Assembly: GCF_040807025.1 (NCBI RefSeq)
Contig: NC_090945.1
Location: forward strand, 38,433,088-38,497,087
DNA from: Struthio camelus
Lineage: Eukaryota > Chordata > Aves > Struthioniformes > Struthionidae
Reading direction: 5' to 3'
Length of the DNA: 64,000 nt
Shown here: one piece after another, positions 29,001 through 41,317 of the stretch
How the letters are laid out: every line of letters begins with the position of its first letter
Position numbering within the stretch: the stretch's first letter is position 1
Translations under genes and position numbers: made by a program
Notes under the pieces: generated by a model
Seen by the model: the letters and a program-made list of their open reading frames with translations, nothing else
Told to the model about the DNA's origin: nothing
The model's database searches: none

Positions 29001-32000
29001 CACATAACTGTAGAAACTCTGAAGGCTGACAGGACTAGATGCTTCAAATAAACTGCTATTTAGCATTAAAAAAGTATTTAAAACTATAAATACTGTTCAC
29101 AGCTATACTTGTGTTTAATAAAAGCTTCTACTGGAAACTCAAAACATTTATGCTATTCCATCATATGTTAAAAATAAGCTCCCACACAAACTAAAATACT
29201 CCTCTGAAAAATTCTACCCCTGACATTTGTGCTGCTATTTTAGTAGCAGGGAGTCAAGAACACAACTAAAAATGTTTTAGGAAAATCAGTGACACAAATA
29301 CAAAATGCCTTGCCTTGACTTTCTATTCATGGTATCTACCTCAGCTAGAAAGAGAGGGATGATGGAGTAGAGGAGTTACCATATACCATTTTTGTTCATG
29401 CTGTTCATCCATTTATCAAGCTCTTCCATTTCTATCTCCATAACAGAGGGTGTGTCTTCTTCAAAAATAGGACTTGAGAGGAAAAAAAAGACATTACACA
29501 AAATGCTTAATTCAATAAACCTATTACGTAATAATTTTGTACGAGGCTTGCTCTTCCAAGACACAGGTCTTCCAGGACTGTGTTTCTGGAAAGTTGTCCT
29601 GGTCTAGTAAGCTGAAAACACGTCAGCCCAAAGGGTAAGAAGGAAATGGCTGCAAACAGATCTGAAGGGTCGGCTGTGCGCTGTTGGTCAGCATGACATG
29701 GGCTTAGTGCAACAGCACATGCAGAGCTGTTCAGGGACTCAGATAGTGTAGTCGGGGGATATCTGTGAGCACAGGACCAGTGTGGCTATTCAAGAATTGT
29801 CTCTATTGTAAATAGAAAACTGAAAAATAAATCTCAGCCCTACTGGAACACACAGCTAAAGTCCTATTGCTCCAAGAATAAAAGCATAGGGCCTAAAGTT
29901 TCATCTTAACTATGACTGATATTGGCAGCAATTTAAAAAGGAAAGGTCATAACTCTAGTAACTCTGTATTTATCTTAATGTCTCCACTTACTCTTCCCTT
30001 TACTAATCATTCCTAGAGTTGCACAGTACAAAAACTATTTTTACTGGAAACACACCTTTTTTTCCCCCATGAACTCATTTTAATAACTTCCAGCACTCCT
30101 TAGCAAGATGGAGCTCAATAAAAGGTAATGATAAAAATTATCACTCAGATAAGAACCATGCAGCTTTTGATTTGTTTTTCCAGCAGCTCAAGAATCACTT
30201 CCATGGCAGCTGGGAGATCTTTTCCGTCTCATGTAAGAGTGAGAAGACAAACTTGAAAAACAGGGAAGTAAGACACAGAGCTTATTCTTCACAGTCAAAG
30301 CATATGATGAGACTGGGAACTGATCTCCTTTGCTCATGGTATACCTATATCCTGTGGTGTCTCAACAGTGGCAGAACCAGGGATGCCTACAAGCAGGCAG
30401 GGGAGATGTTGCAGGTGATAAGTCCTTGTAGGACAGTCTTGCCTCAGCGGTACTCTTGTTGTGGTCTTATGCCTCCTCCGCTTGCAAAATAATGAGATCA
30501 CACTTGAATCAACTTTTTCAGATCTGCGCTATAGTCCCTTTAGCAGCCCCTACAGATAGTTACTGGAATAATCACAATGGTAGGAGTGTTTAGAATATGG
30601 TTAAATTAAACCAGATAACAAAAGAGTTAAAATTATGATGTCCTATTACAGTAAAAGAATCAGAAAAATGAGAAATATTCATAAACTTTACCTTTTTACA
30701 TTTTCGCTTCCCAGCTCATCTGGAAAAGAAAAAGTTGATGTTATAGTTACATTGTTTGTATGTATTTAGGGTCTGTATTACAGGCAAGTCTTGAATAGGG
30801 TCACTTAAAACACGTTCCATTTTCAAAGAGCATAATAGTTAACTTTTAGATGAAAGGCAAAACATCTCAACCTGCTCATAATTTTCAGAGGAGCCCATTA
30901 CTCTTAATCTTTAATACACTAAAAGAAGCTCGTTATTAGCTCAGCCTTGCTGGGAGTGAACAGACTGTTAGCACCACGGTGGGCATGAAACTACAGACCC
31001 ACAGTTCCCTGAGCAAAACAGATGTAATGAGAAAAGTGTCATCCTGAGAAGGAACCACTGCTGCAGAAATTGTTTATTGGAAACATCAGGACATTTTGCT
31101 GCAGACTACATGCAGTCAATCCGTCTCTGGATGGAGACTGTGGGAGCCTCTCACGAAGAGAAGAAGAGGGAAGGCTTGTATGGCAGTTTAAGTTTCAGTT
31201 AGGTAAATGATGCTGAACTAGCCAGATGCAAAAAGGGATATGAAGCTAGTTATGACCCCCAGACAAAGTAAAGGTTGGTAAACAAGCAGTGTAACAGCCA
31301 TTATTCAGGCCACTAACTTCCCCTCCAGGGATTCTTGAAGTGATCGAAAAGCCTCAGCTCTCGAAAAAGAATGAAGAACTACATATGGTATCCACATTGT
31401 ACACTGTAGTCTTAAATCAGCTTATTTTTAATTCAGTGCCACCGACCGGGTGCTGAAGCCTCCCACTTGTTCCAGCATCTCCCTTGCTGCAGAGCCATCC
31501 CACAGCCGTGGAGCCATGTGGCACCCCGTGAGGATGCCCAAAATGCTGGCTCCAAGCAGTAAGCGCAGGGCAAGAGACACCCAGAACTGTGCTCCTGCAA
31601 GGCACGGCGCTGTGAAAAGCATACCTGCATTTCATGCCATCCAGAAACAGGCAGGCCGCTAGGTGTCTATCTGTGAACTGAGTGTTTGCTAAGAGTGTGA
31701 CCCCGTGATAAGGCAGGTGCATTCTCAAAATGCCCTGAAAAATGGGATCAAAATGTATATTAAATGCATGTCACTGTCTTCAGGCTGACATACTTACAAT
31801 GGCATTCACATTCTGTAAAGGCACTGGTATGACCATTTTGGGAGTCCACTTACCAACTGCGTATTTTTAATATGACACCTTAGTTCTGTTTCTGTTGCTT
31901 AACACTTCAGACTTACAAATTTCTGTGTTAACAGAGTATACGTTGCTTCCTGAAATATTGCTCTTCCTATTGCAGCACATAGCCAGCATGGTCATGTGAT

Positions 32001-35000
32001 TCCTCAGTAATTTACTTTGATCTTCACTAGTGGTTTCATAGCTGCTAACACCCTACAGGATCCCTCTAAAAATGTCCCTTAAAATGGTTTTGCTTGTTCT
32101 TATTTTATTGAAGCTCCAAGCAGCTTTACCCTGTGGATAGTACAGGCAATAGAAGCATTAAATTCACCTTGCATGAAGTTATTAAGCATAAAGACAGAAT
32201 AACTGTGTATAGTCACACAGTTACATCTTCACTCTATTAGCAGAAGGAGCCAGAGCTTGCTGTCGCAGCTCCCGTGGGTGTACAAAGTGAGCAGGAGGTG
32301 CCAAAAAGCAGAACTAGCTCACAGCTAAAGGACAACTAAATATGCAGAAACCGCTCACCAGGGGTAACAGATTCATAAACATAAAAATAAAACATAAAAA
32401 ATAAAACCCGAGAAACACATCCTAAATGTGGCATTCCAGTCCTCGAAATAACTTTTTATTCATGTCAAGTGTGTTCTAAAAATATCCTTCTGATGTGTGA
32501 GAAGATAGATTTTACCTTGTTTAGACTTTTTCCTTTTATGATGTATTACAAAAAACATGATCAGCAAAATCAGCAGGACCAGCAGCACGATGGGGACAAC
32601 GTATATCAAGATAGACTGTTCTGCTGTTTCTAGGCTGTCATTATTGCTCACAGTATTCAATTCAGTACTTGTACTTTTTGTTTCAAAACTGTATTCAGTA
32701 GCTCTTGTAGCAACATATTCATGGTCACCCACAGTTGTAGAATATGTAGTAGGCATAGCAGGAGGAGGTGTTACTGTAATGGTGGATAACATTGGTGATC
32801 CATCTCCTGAAGCAGCAGTTTCATTCTCAAAGCCTGCCAAACATATGAGGACAACTTAACATTTTCTGTTTTATACTGATATTCTCAGTGAGTCAAAGCA
32901 TACAGCTCTAATATTTACTTTTCATGTGGCTTGTTTAAAGAAAAAAAAGCCACCAAATGCACATACACACACATTTGAAATCTTGGGCGCTAGATGTATA
33001 ATTAGATTACAGATTTTCAGCTAGCTGGCTTTTGCTTGGACACATCAGCATGTGTAGTCTGTCTGCATGCAGCTGTCTCACACAAACATAGGTTTTTCTT
33101 GCAGGTTCACATCCGGTCTGGCTGTCACTGTAAAAGTGTCCTACTTATCTGTCAACTACACCATCCTGCTCCACTCCTCAGGCTTAGTGCTTATGGTCTC
33201 AACCTCTCCCATCACCCTCCTTACCCCAGAGTTAGCACCGTTCACAGAGACCATTATCCCAGGTTCCCCATTTCCTCCAGCTCAGTGATTTCTCAGTTTC
33301 TGTGCCTTTCTCAAATTTGCTAAATTCACTTAACTGCATGGCAAATAAAGAACAGGTCTGGTGAAGGGAAGTGTGAAGCCTGTAGTAGCTGCTGACTCTT
33401 ATTTCTGCATGGACTAGAAGAGGTAATAACACAGACACTTCATTGGATACAAATGCAGTAACTGCTCCTCTGTCGGATGCTACAGGCTGAGTAAAGGAGC
33501 ACATGGTAAAGATACAGTGCTGGTTATTTTTCATGAATGTTGAGGTGGGGTTTTTTGAATCTTGATTTGGGTTTTGGTTTGATTTAGGTATGTTTGGCAA
33601 GGAAAGTGGCTAAAATTGGCTACACCGGTCACAGTAAAATGAATTTTTTTGAGGCTAATTAAGAGGCGTTATTGCTAGCTGTCATGGAGTATAAAGCCTA
33701 ATGTTAGTACAGCAGATTTTGGCTTGACACCATACTGATGCCAAATTTCCTGTTGTTGCCAAGGGTGCAGGGATCAGTCCTTACATAAATTACACCAATA
33801 CATTTCCAAATGCAAAACCTTCAATAATTTTCTTAGCATGAAATTAACTGATGACTTCTTGTGTTATCTGTCCGTTCAGATACAGTGCTGGCATGGTACA
33901 GCTCTTGTTTTACGGAATAAAGCAGGACAGGCTTTCGTGACTTTTGCAATGACAAGATTCTCGCTGTTCTTGTAAAGTGCTGGGCAGCCATAGTTTCCAC
34001 TAGAGTTAGCAAGAGCTTACGGTTTTCAGCACCTCATTGCTGGCATTTCGAATCTCACAGGACTGGAACCAAAAGTACTTAGCATTTTAAATGCTTTTGT
34101 AAACACATTAATCTTCATAATGGCCCTGAGAGATGAGCAGTTATCATCTCCATTTACAAATGAGAAACCAGAAGGACAGGAAGCTGTCCTTCCCAGGGAC
34201 ACAAAGCCAGAGAGGAAAACTGGGATTAGAGCGCTATCTCTTGCTTAATCTGCTCTGCAGCATCTTTTCTCTCGTCAGATTTTTCTTGAAAGAAAATGAG
34301 TATCTCATGAGACTGTATTCCAGGAAACCCAGTTTCAAATGGAAAAAAATGGCTTGAGTGTGGCAGCAGTGATTTATCTATTTTGTTATGCCGCACTTAT
34401 CACTCAGGTGCCTGATCATTTCACCCTTTTCTTGAAGCTAGGAAAGGATTTTAATGCTTAATAAATAATTCTTAATACTTTAGTAAAGTATTTTAATACT
34501 ACAAAGGTCTCTTTCACCACAATACAATAATCAGAATGTTAATTCTTCAATAGCAAAGCGCTTGATACCAGTGGCCTTCAGTTATGTAACTTCCATCTCT
34601 ATTTAGTACTTCAGTCAAGAGCAAAGCATGATCTCTGTCTCCTACGCAGGCAACGATCCATTACATGTGGGCTCGTCGACCCATACCCATGATATGCTGG
34701 CTCTCGTTAATCCTATCAAGGAGGAAGGGAGCGAGATTTTCTATCCATTGTTACTCTTGGCCACTTGACTTCTCTTTCCAGAGAGTTTGTAGTCCCCAGA
34801 GTTTGCAATGAGTCTGTTTATATTGTTGTTTCATAAAGCAGTAAGATATCAATATAGGTGGCCACGAGGTAGATTCCTGCATGATTAACCATACTGCTGG
34901 CAGAGCAGACGAACCATCTCAGCGTCACAGAACCATTTCCATGACCTTGTTTCATTTTCCTCCTCTAACCTGTCATCTGCCTCATTTGATATATTGATAG

Positions 35001-38000
35001 GGATAAGCCCATTGTTAAAAGTAGTACAAGTGGGAAAGGGTGTGGGGGAAATAGCTTATTTTTCATTTACTATTAGAGCTAAAATGAATTTTTCAAATGT
35101 CTGAAACATGATGTGACTTTAAAGCAAAAGCAAGTCACATCTCATTAACGGCAACACTGAACTTTCAGTTGGAGTATTTGCTGTGTTTGACTTCCAGGAG
35201 AGCCTTCTTCAATGTCTCTGTTACTTTTTATTTGCCTGTTTTTGAGCTATAAAAATTTCAAATCATTTCAAAGGCAGATTTCAAATCATTTGTCTCTGTG
35301 TGAAAGAGAATTACCCTTTCTACTATCTAGACAAAGAAAATGGCAAATCACAGAGTGACTTTGCTACTGCATATTTTTGTCCACTCTGCATAATTCCAGG
35401 GACAAAACAGCATCTCTTATTTGAACACGACTTCCTCTTAAAAGATCTTTTCTTTCAGCGAATTAAATAGTCTCTCAGCAGAAGGGCAGCCAATTGTGCA
35501 ATGTGCTAGTGAGGATATTGCTCTTCTGCCTTGTGTTTTACCTGCTGCCTTGGCACATCTCCCTTTGGCTCTTCTATCTGTCACCTCTGAGGACCAGAGC
35601 TCAAACCTCAGATTCAGGTTTCTGGTGATGGATACCCTACCTGTCTAGGGTAGGTTATCCAGAGATAAGGGCTCTACCAGCTCCCTTCTAGTGCTTACAG
35701 ATCAGATTTTTTGCACGGTGATAAAACCACCACCTGTACCTAAGTGGGCTTTATGGGTTGCACCAAGCAACGCTTTCTACCTCTACCTTCAGCCCTGCTG
35801 GCAGGGATGGGCACAGGCATGTGGCATGAAAGCTGCATGCTGCAAAGTTTGGAACATGGCTGGGGAGGACCTGAAAGCCAGAGACTTCGTTTGATGCTAT
35901 TTGAGGGTCTTCTCCATGCCCGGAGGGAGCCAGTTTTGCTATGGTTGTTCATACCATGAATTGTGTGGTCAGCTGTGCTTGGGTTTCATTTTGCAGAGAG
36001 CTAATTAGCTTCCACCAGAAAGGAGTCTGGCCATAACACAACATATATTTGGGGTGGAAAATGAACGTCAACGGAGTGAAACAAGGAGGGAGTCAAATCT
36101 GACAGTGTAGATACTTCCTGGACTTGTAAGAGTACATGCCCTCCATCTTGCCGAGCTCAGCCTAGTGCTTTTGGCCCCATTCTGATATTCTTACATGGCC
36201 TTCTGCACAAGTCAGTAAAGAATTAAGTGCTCGCACAATAACCATGATCAATGCTTTGTCTAAACCATTTTGTCTAAACCGTGAGCGCTGGGGACTCGCC
36301 CCCATGCTGGGAGGAGCTGCTCTCGCATGCCACAGCTTCAGCCCAGCTCACACTGCCACTTTCCTTTCCGTGCCCCTATGAGGAGAAGGGAGGCATTGGC
36401 ACATGGCCAGTCTCATCCTGACGGGCAGCTGGGCACAGCCTGAGTGGTGGCTGAATCTGGAAAATAGGAAGTTCCCAGGTTTCCACCACTGATTTAGTCC
36501 TCCTGGGATCAAAACCTGACCCTTTCATCGCTGAGAAAGCACTAGCAGCAACTCAAAAAAGGATCCACTATGATTCTTATGAAAAGAGCGTTATGAAAAG
36601 GCTGCATCACTGTATTCAGTGATGCCATGGTATAAGGTATTATTTGGTATTGTCTGCTTATAAAGTATGCTCGAATTACTGATGGAAGTTAACCGAATTT
36701 TGAAGGTGCTTCCAAGACTGCCTTTCAAGGGAGACAAATATAGTAAGCAACTCTGCAGACTAGGCTCCAAACAAGTAGATGCAAACAACATTTCTGTTGT
36801 TGCTGCATTTGTTTCTCTGATGTCTGCGTTGTAGCGCTAAGAGATGGTGATATGAGCTTCTTGATGAAGCAAGCAGGCAAACAGGTTTCTGATTTTAGTT
36901 GGATGTGGGGCAAGGAAAAATAGCTTGCAGTCAGCACATTCGGTTCTGCTGTGAAATCATCAGTCAGCCTGCTGTGTTTTCATCAAATTCATGGATTGGA
37001 ATTTCTGAAGGGAATTTTTCATATTACACTATAGTTTCTACCTGCTGAAGAAAAGGGGACAGAATAGAGGAAAAGCAAGATCTAAATCAATGGCATAGTC
37101 AGAATTATTAATTTGAAAGGGAATTTTTTGTTTCTTCAAACTTCCCTAGAAGCTATAAAAATGCAGTGAAAGAAAGACTCAGGAGAGGGTAGCACAGCAC
37201 AGAAAGGTTAAAATGCTGTGCATATTGGCGTAAAGTTACTATATTCTGCAGCATTCTTTTCCATATAAACATTCCCTCTGGTGACATACCCATATGGCTC
37301 CACTTTGTCTCTATGATTATTGCTGCTATTCCTTGACTCATTCCTGTTCTGTTTCTCTCCTTGCATTTAGTGTTGATCTAAGAAGGGCCATGCCTTGTAA
37401 TGGTCAGGGCATGCCCAGACTGCATGTTATGGCGGGTCCCAAATATCCGCCTGACTGGAAGAGGAATCCTTAAAACCCTGGAGGCTAGCTGTCAGATCTA
37501 CATGCTATTCTGATGAAGTAAAACAAACATTTCAGGATAGTTAATCTGTAGGCAAGATCCTATTAAAAAGGGGTGCTTAGAAAGTGTCATTCTAGGTATA
37601 ACCCGAAACAGGAGGCAACTATTTAAGTTTATTTCTAGACAATGCAAACAGCTTTCTTATTATTATTACTTCCTTTCAGCTTAAGTGCTGTTTTAACAGC
37701 CAGTGTTGCAAATTCAGTCATGCATCTTAGAGTCAAACTGTGGACCTTTAGTTTCATTTATCCCCCCTAGGACTAAAGGTTTTGCAAACCAAATTATACA
37801 TGCAGTTGCATCTGTTTAATCTTGTGGCCTTCCAGCTCTGCATCAGTGATAGCCGTGCAACCCCACTGTCTTCAGAAACTTATGATGCAAACCTCCCAGT
37901 GCTCTTTGCTCACAGGGAGACACTTAAATTAAAGTTTTCAAAGCTCTGGAGGCTCACCAGCAAATCTCTTGAGGGACAACAGACTGCATTCACTGACTGA

Positions 38001-41000
38001 AATTTAGTAGTATATATATGATCTTGCTGATGTAAGAGAGATTTCCTAAGATGCCCCTGAAAGCACAGGAGTGAACCACAGTAAAAGTTTGTGTGTATGG
38101 ATAAAATGGAGGAATGGGAGTGAATACATACAAAGAATTCATCTTTGTAATAGAAAGGGTTTTTTTTAATCTGCTTTTTAGGGGACTGCACTGTGGAAAG
38201 AGAGGATGTAGCATATCCACATTTCTGACTTTGCTGCTTTGCTAGAAAATTGTAACAGTCAATTCTGATGAGTTCAAACCAATTTTGGAATTCATTACTC
38301 CAGGGGGGAACAGGTCAAAAATAATACTGCCTTAGAGGCCTTTGCTTTGTTTGTGGCTTCACCTAAAAGGCACTTCTCTGCAAATTAGAGGGTGTCTACC
38401 TGTACTCCTGATACAGGCTGCTGGATCTTTGATAGCAATGTTCCTTTCAATGACAGTTCAAAACTATAACACAGAGACACAGCAAAAATAAAACACTACC
38501 TGCAGCAATCCTAGGTCTTCCACTTAAAGATCTTACGCGTATTGCTGTTGCTCTTTCTCAAGCATTTTCTTGCCGCATAGCTCCCTACCTGAGAAACACT
38601 GCAGTTTCCCATGTGCTTCACAGAATACAAAGAGAGGCGGCATACCCTGGGAAATACCCATACGGCCAGAGCCTTTTGCTATAAGCTATTATAAGGACCC
38701 TAATACTTGTTCTGAGGGGCACCATACATATAGGAAGGTCTTTAGGGCTGAGCAGCAAGTCCCAAGGACACCACAGGGCTCCCGGTCACCCAGAGCAGGG
38801 ATCTCCGGAGCCAGCAGTGGCCCTTGGCAGGCCACCAGCGGGGGCTTGCTCCCTGCATAAACCCAGGGAAGGGAAGGAGGAAGGGAAGGGCAAGGGCAAG
38901 GGAAAAGAGAAGGGGGAAGGGGACTTCCACAAACCCAGATCTCACCTCAGTATAGAGCTGGGAGAGCGCCAGCATCTAGAGCTGAGACCTCAGACATGCT
39001 CTTAAAGCTACCTACCAGTTTAGAGTAATTGTAGTGTAGCTAGGACAAAACTGCCTGTTAATCTTGATCTAAATGGCAAGGCTTGGTTTTTACAAGGCTG
39101 CAGAATGGTTTGGGATCAGGATTTATATAGCTTCACTCTGAGCTGCAAGATTTAACCATACGCTCAGCGCCTATTTTGGAAATGGTTTCTAGACTGTATA
39201 AATGAGACCTTCAAGAGCCTCTGCCTCACCTTCTTGCAGAGGACCACTTTAAAGGTGAGAACTGTGTTTGGGACAGGAGCAAAAAGGAAAAAAGCTCCTT
39301 TAAAGGTTCCTGCCCTGTTCACCTGTGAGTAAAGGTAGTGAGAGATAGGGATCCCCCCAGGAGGCTAGGTGAATTGGAGGGGCTCATTAATCACTGACAT
39401 GGTGCCTGCAGAATAGATAAACCCTTGTATAAACTCTTACCCGTTCAATTTAACTCCTCCCCTAGGCCTGAGTTAACAATTTCCTCCTTTCCACCACCCA
39501 GAACCAGAGCAAGCCCTGGCTGCGTTTTGGGGCTGGATGCACAAGCGGGAGCTGCCCGCGGGGCCCCTGCTCTGCTCATGGGGGTGCTTTCCTCACCTTG
39601 CCCCAGCCGCCCTGGCTAGCTCAGCCAAGCTCGGGGTGCTGCAGCCAGCAGAGAGCCCTTGCAGCACAGCCACGACAGCCGCGGCGCCGGGACTTGCTCC
39701 CAGCCATGGAGGAACAGTTCCAAAATCAACTAAAATTTAAAAGCGGATCTACCAGTAAGAAGCCTCTAAGGCAGCGGGGAAGAGGTTGGGGAACCTGGTA
39801 TATGAAGTCAGTTTGCTACTTTGTGCAGCCCTTTAGTGCCCATCGCGGAGAAGAGCAGGCAGGGCCCCCCTGCAGCAGCCTGGGCAATAGGTTTGGGGGA
39901 GTCAGGGACTAAGGTGGCCCTCCAGCACATGGAAAAGGTGACGAAAGTGGTCAGTGCACTGCGCAAGGGATTCCTGGCAGTTCCCAAATGAATTAAGAAA
40001 GTTGCAGCGTAACTCAACTGCATTTCTTGCGTCTTGCCTCTCCTTCCATTTCTCTGGGACAATTCTTGCTATTTCTAGCGAGGATTGTATCTCAGTTTAT
40101 AACAGGATTTTTTCCTCTGATCAGTTTGGTTCTGAGATATGTTCAAAGACTGGAATATATTTTCCTAACATGTCTGTAACACAGTAGGATTATATTTAGG
40201 CAGACAAGACTGAACCATTTCATAACTCGCTTAGCTCATTCTTACAGCTAAGCAAGATTCCTCACCGCGATAAGGTCTGCAGTGTGCCTGGAGCCTGCAG
40301 CCCTGGTTTACAGCCTGGTTATAGTACTGATTTTAAGGGAGGAAAAAAAAATCCCCAATGCCTTTTAAAATCTGAATAGAAGGAGTCTAAGGATAGCTGA
40401 GAGTGACAATCCTCTCTCTCTGCTTCGCCGAGCGCTCTCCCTCACTACAACATATGGAGGTAACAAACCCTTCTAGTGCCTATCGAGGCGCTTCAGGAGC
40501 TATTTATGTGACACCAAAAGGCATGTAAGCACCACCATCGGAAGGTTTTATTAAAACAGCTGCCTGTGTTGCTCAGTTACTGGTTCTATGTGCTTACTCA
40601 AAAATGTAAATGGCACAAACGATCCTCCACAAATGGATGAGAGCCTGTGCCACAATACCCAGGCTCTTCAGCATTTTGCTGCATGCGGCTTTTTTACTTA
40701 CAGTCCTTCCCTTCTAAATGTATCGAAATCCACAGTGCCAAACACTTTGTTCTGCAGCTGAGAATTCAAAATATTTGTCTCCAGAACTGGCTGTTCTTTT
40801 GTTAAGCAGGTTCCAGTTCATTGCGACTATTGAAACACTCAGCTGGCTTTTGAATGGAAAGAGTACTCTTTCTTCAACTCTGCTATTAAATGCGGATAGG
40901 ATGGACATAGGATTAAAAAAATTCAACAAATTATTAAATCAGAACCAAAACTTCTGATGAGCCAGAATAGAAACTCTGGTTCCCTACACACCTGCAATTT

Positions 41001-41317
41001 AAGAATTTTAGGATTCGATTGCTGCCGTTCCAGATTACGTCTAAGGAAAAAGATCAAAGCTACAAAAAAGGCAAAGAGCTGAAAATAGAGACGGTAACTA
41101 AAGCTAAAGGAAGCAGAGTGCAAGTTTTTACAAATCTTCTCCTGGAGATCAGTTTTTAGGGTGTTGTCCTCCGACTCACTGCTATAGCTGCAGGCACAAA
41201 CCATGTCTCACAGTCCTACCTTGGAAGGTAAAAAGCACTTTATTACTTACTGTTGCTGGCAGATCCTTCAGCAACGAAGAGGAGAGAAAGCACGGTGATG
41301 AAGTTTTGGCTTTGCAT
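23010..41317 (-). CDS. TMEM154: TMEM154, transmembrane protein 154 (whole spliced coding span, 7 exons)
   Basis: Seven coding exons join at 41317-41251, 32833-32516, 31949-31917, 30719-30692, 29472-29387, 27803-27743 and 23025-23010. They sum to 609 nt, which is 202 codons plus a TGA stop, with every junction in phase and no internal stop. Human TMEM154 is close to 183 residues. The product is a small type I membrane protein: a signal peptide at about 1-20, a Ser/Thr-rich ectodomain with sequons at N26 and N87, one membrane helix at about 96-119, a basic stop-transfer run (HHKRKKSK), and an acidic cytoplasmic tail. The tail blocks YELGSENVK, FEEDTPSVMEIEMEELDKWM and the C-terminal SDGES are what identify the family. 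Its molecular function is poorly known; in sheep, variants are linked to lentivirus susceptibility. The splice map is read directly from the sequence, and the gene name rests on recall of the mammalian protein. The 3' UTR end is unclear: AATAAA-like sites lie at 22822-22833 in low-complexity sequence, and another possible site lies near 18650. Confidence 0.93.
25948..26035 (-). mobile_element. MIR SINE fossil (intron 6 of TMEM154)
   Basis: ATATCCCTATTTTACAGG, TGGGGAACCTGAAG and GGCCAAAGATACC ... GGAGTAGAAACC follow the reverse-complement MIR order ('attatccccattttacagatgagg', 'aactgaggc', 'gcaaggtcacac', 'agagccgggattcgaacc'). It is shorter and more decayed than the copy near 34.1 kb. Confidence 0.62.
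27743..27803 (-). CDS. TMEM154: TMEM154 coding exon 6
   Basis: The exon is 61 nt, with the acceptor ATCCTTTTTTAG and the donor GTACTT. It encodes AECECLPTVREEEKESIANP and leaves in phase 2. This aligns with the mammalian segment ending ECLPTLKEEKESNHNP. If the donor were not used, the frame would add only R-Y-F before a stop, so a short alternative C-terminus is possible. Confidence 0.9.
29387..29472 (-). CDS. TMEM154: TMEM154 coding exon 5 (acidic conserved tail)
   Basis: The exon is 86 nt, with the acceptor TTTTCCTCTCAAG and the donor GTATAT. It encodes residues 149-177, including PIFEEDTPSVMEIEMEELDK followed by WMNSMNKN. This is the most conserved and diagnostic part of the protein. It enters in phase 2 and leaves in phase 1. 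Confidence 0.95.
30692..30719 (-). CDS. TMEM154: TMEM154 coding exon 4 (28-nt exon)
   Basis: The exon is 28 nt, with the strong polypyrimidine acceptor TTTTTCTTTTCCAG and the donor GTAAAG. It encodes ELGSENVK, a block identical to the recalled mammalian tail. It shifts the phase from 1 to 2, which exon 5 requires. Confidence 0.88.
31917..31949 (-). CDS. TMEM154: TMEM154 coding exon 3 (33-nt cytoplasmic exon)
   Basis: This is a short phase-1 to phase-1 exon between the acceptor ATATTTCAG and the consensus donor GTAAGT. It encodes GSNVYSVNTEI, and its last T completes a tyrosine codon with exon 4 (TAT). That gives IYELGSENVK, matching the conserved TYELGSENVK of the mammalian protein. Skipping it also keeps frame (Q-D-ELGS), so it could be alternatively used. 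The call rests on phase, splice signals and the restored Tyr. Confidence 0.72.
32516..32833 (-). CDS. TMEM154: TMEM154 coding exon 2 (ectodomain and membrane helix)
   Basis: The exon is 318 nt. The acceptor is TTTGGCAG and the donor is GTAAAA after the codons for SKQ. It encodes residues 23-128: an NET sequon at N26, a long Thr/Ser/Pro-rich stalk likely to carry O-glycans, an NDS sequon at N87, a hydrophobic helix (ILIYVVPIVLLVLLILLIMF) and then HHKRKKSK as a stop-transfer signal. The exon enters and leaves in phase 1. Reading past the donor stays open for only 18 more codons. Confidence 0.92.
34070..34238 (-). mobile_element. MIR SINE fossil (intron 1 of TMEM154)
   Basis: On the plus strand it reads ATTAATCTTCATAATGGCCC, then TTATCATCTCCATTTACAAA, TGAGAAACCAGAAGGACAG, GGGACACAAAGCCAGAGAGG and CTGGGATTAGAG. 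This is the reverse complement of the MIR consensus in its normal order: core, the 'attttacagatgaggaaact' block, the 'gtcacacagct' block, and the end near the tRNA-like head. The element is therefore inserted in minus orientation, the same sense as TMEM154. Confidence 0.8.
38866..38925 (+). repeat. Purine simple repeat (GGGAAG/GGGCAA)n
   Basis: Irregular tandem GGGAAGG, GGGCAAG and GAAGGGGG units form an almost pure purine strand. It lies within intron 1 of TMEM154. Confidence 0.85.
39525..39754 (+). other. CpG-rich patch with an exon-like ATG and donor, antisense in TMEM154 intron 1
   Basis: About a dozen CpGs fall in about 180 bp (39525-39700), unlike the flanking sequence. It is followed by AGCCATGGAGG (ATG at 39706, strong Kozak context), 16 codons reading MEEQFQNQLKFKSGST, and a consensus donor GTAAGA at 39755. 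It looks like a plus-strand first exon, but I do not recognise the peptide and cannot identify a second exon. It may be a noncoding promoter or chance. Confidence 0.3.
41251..41317 (-). CDS. TMEM154: TMEM154 coding exon 1 (signal peptide)
   Basis: Reads ATG and 22 codons plus one base, giving MQSQNFITVLSLLFVAEGSA and then SN, followed by the consensus donor GTAAGT at 41250-41245. The peptide has a polar start, a hydrophobic core (FITVLSLLFVA) and small residues, as expected for a cleaved signal peptide. The start codon has A at -3. The exon ends in phase 1, which exon 2 needs. Confidence 0.85.

Noticed and set aside
31799-31813. A 15-nt micro-exon with strong donor GTAAGT, considered as a TMEM154 exon
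   Set aside because: Joined after the 33-nt exon it creates an in-frame TAA. It is only viable if that exon is skipped, and the 33-nt exon restores the conserved Tyr better.
32460-32515. Read-through extension of TMEM154 exon 2 by 18 codons
   Set aside because: The donor at 32515 and the following conserved exons account for the tail. The extension matches nothing known.
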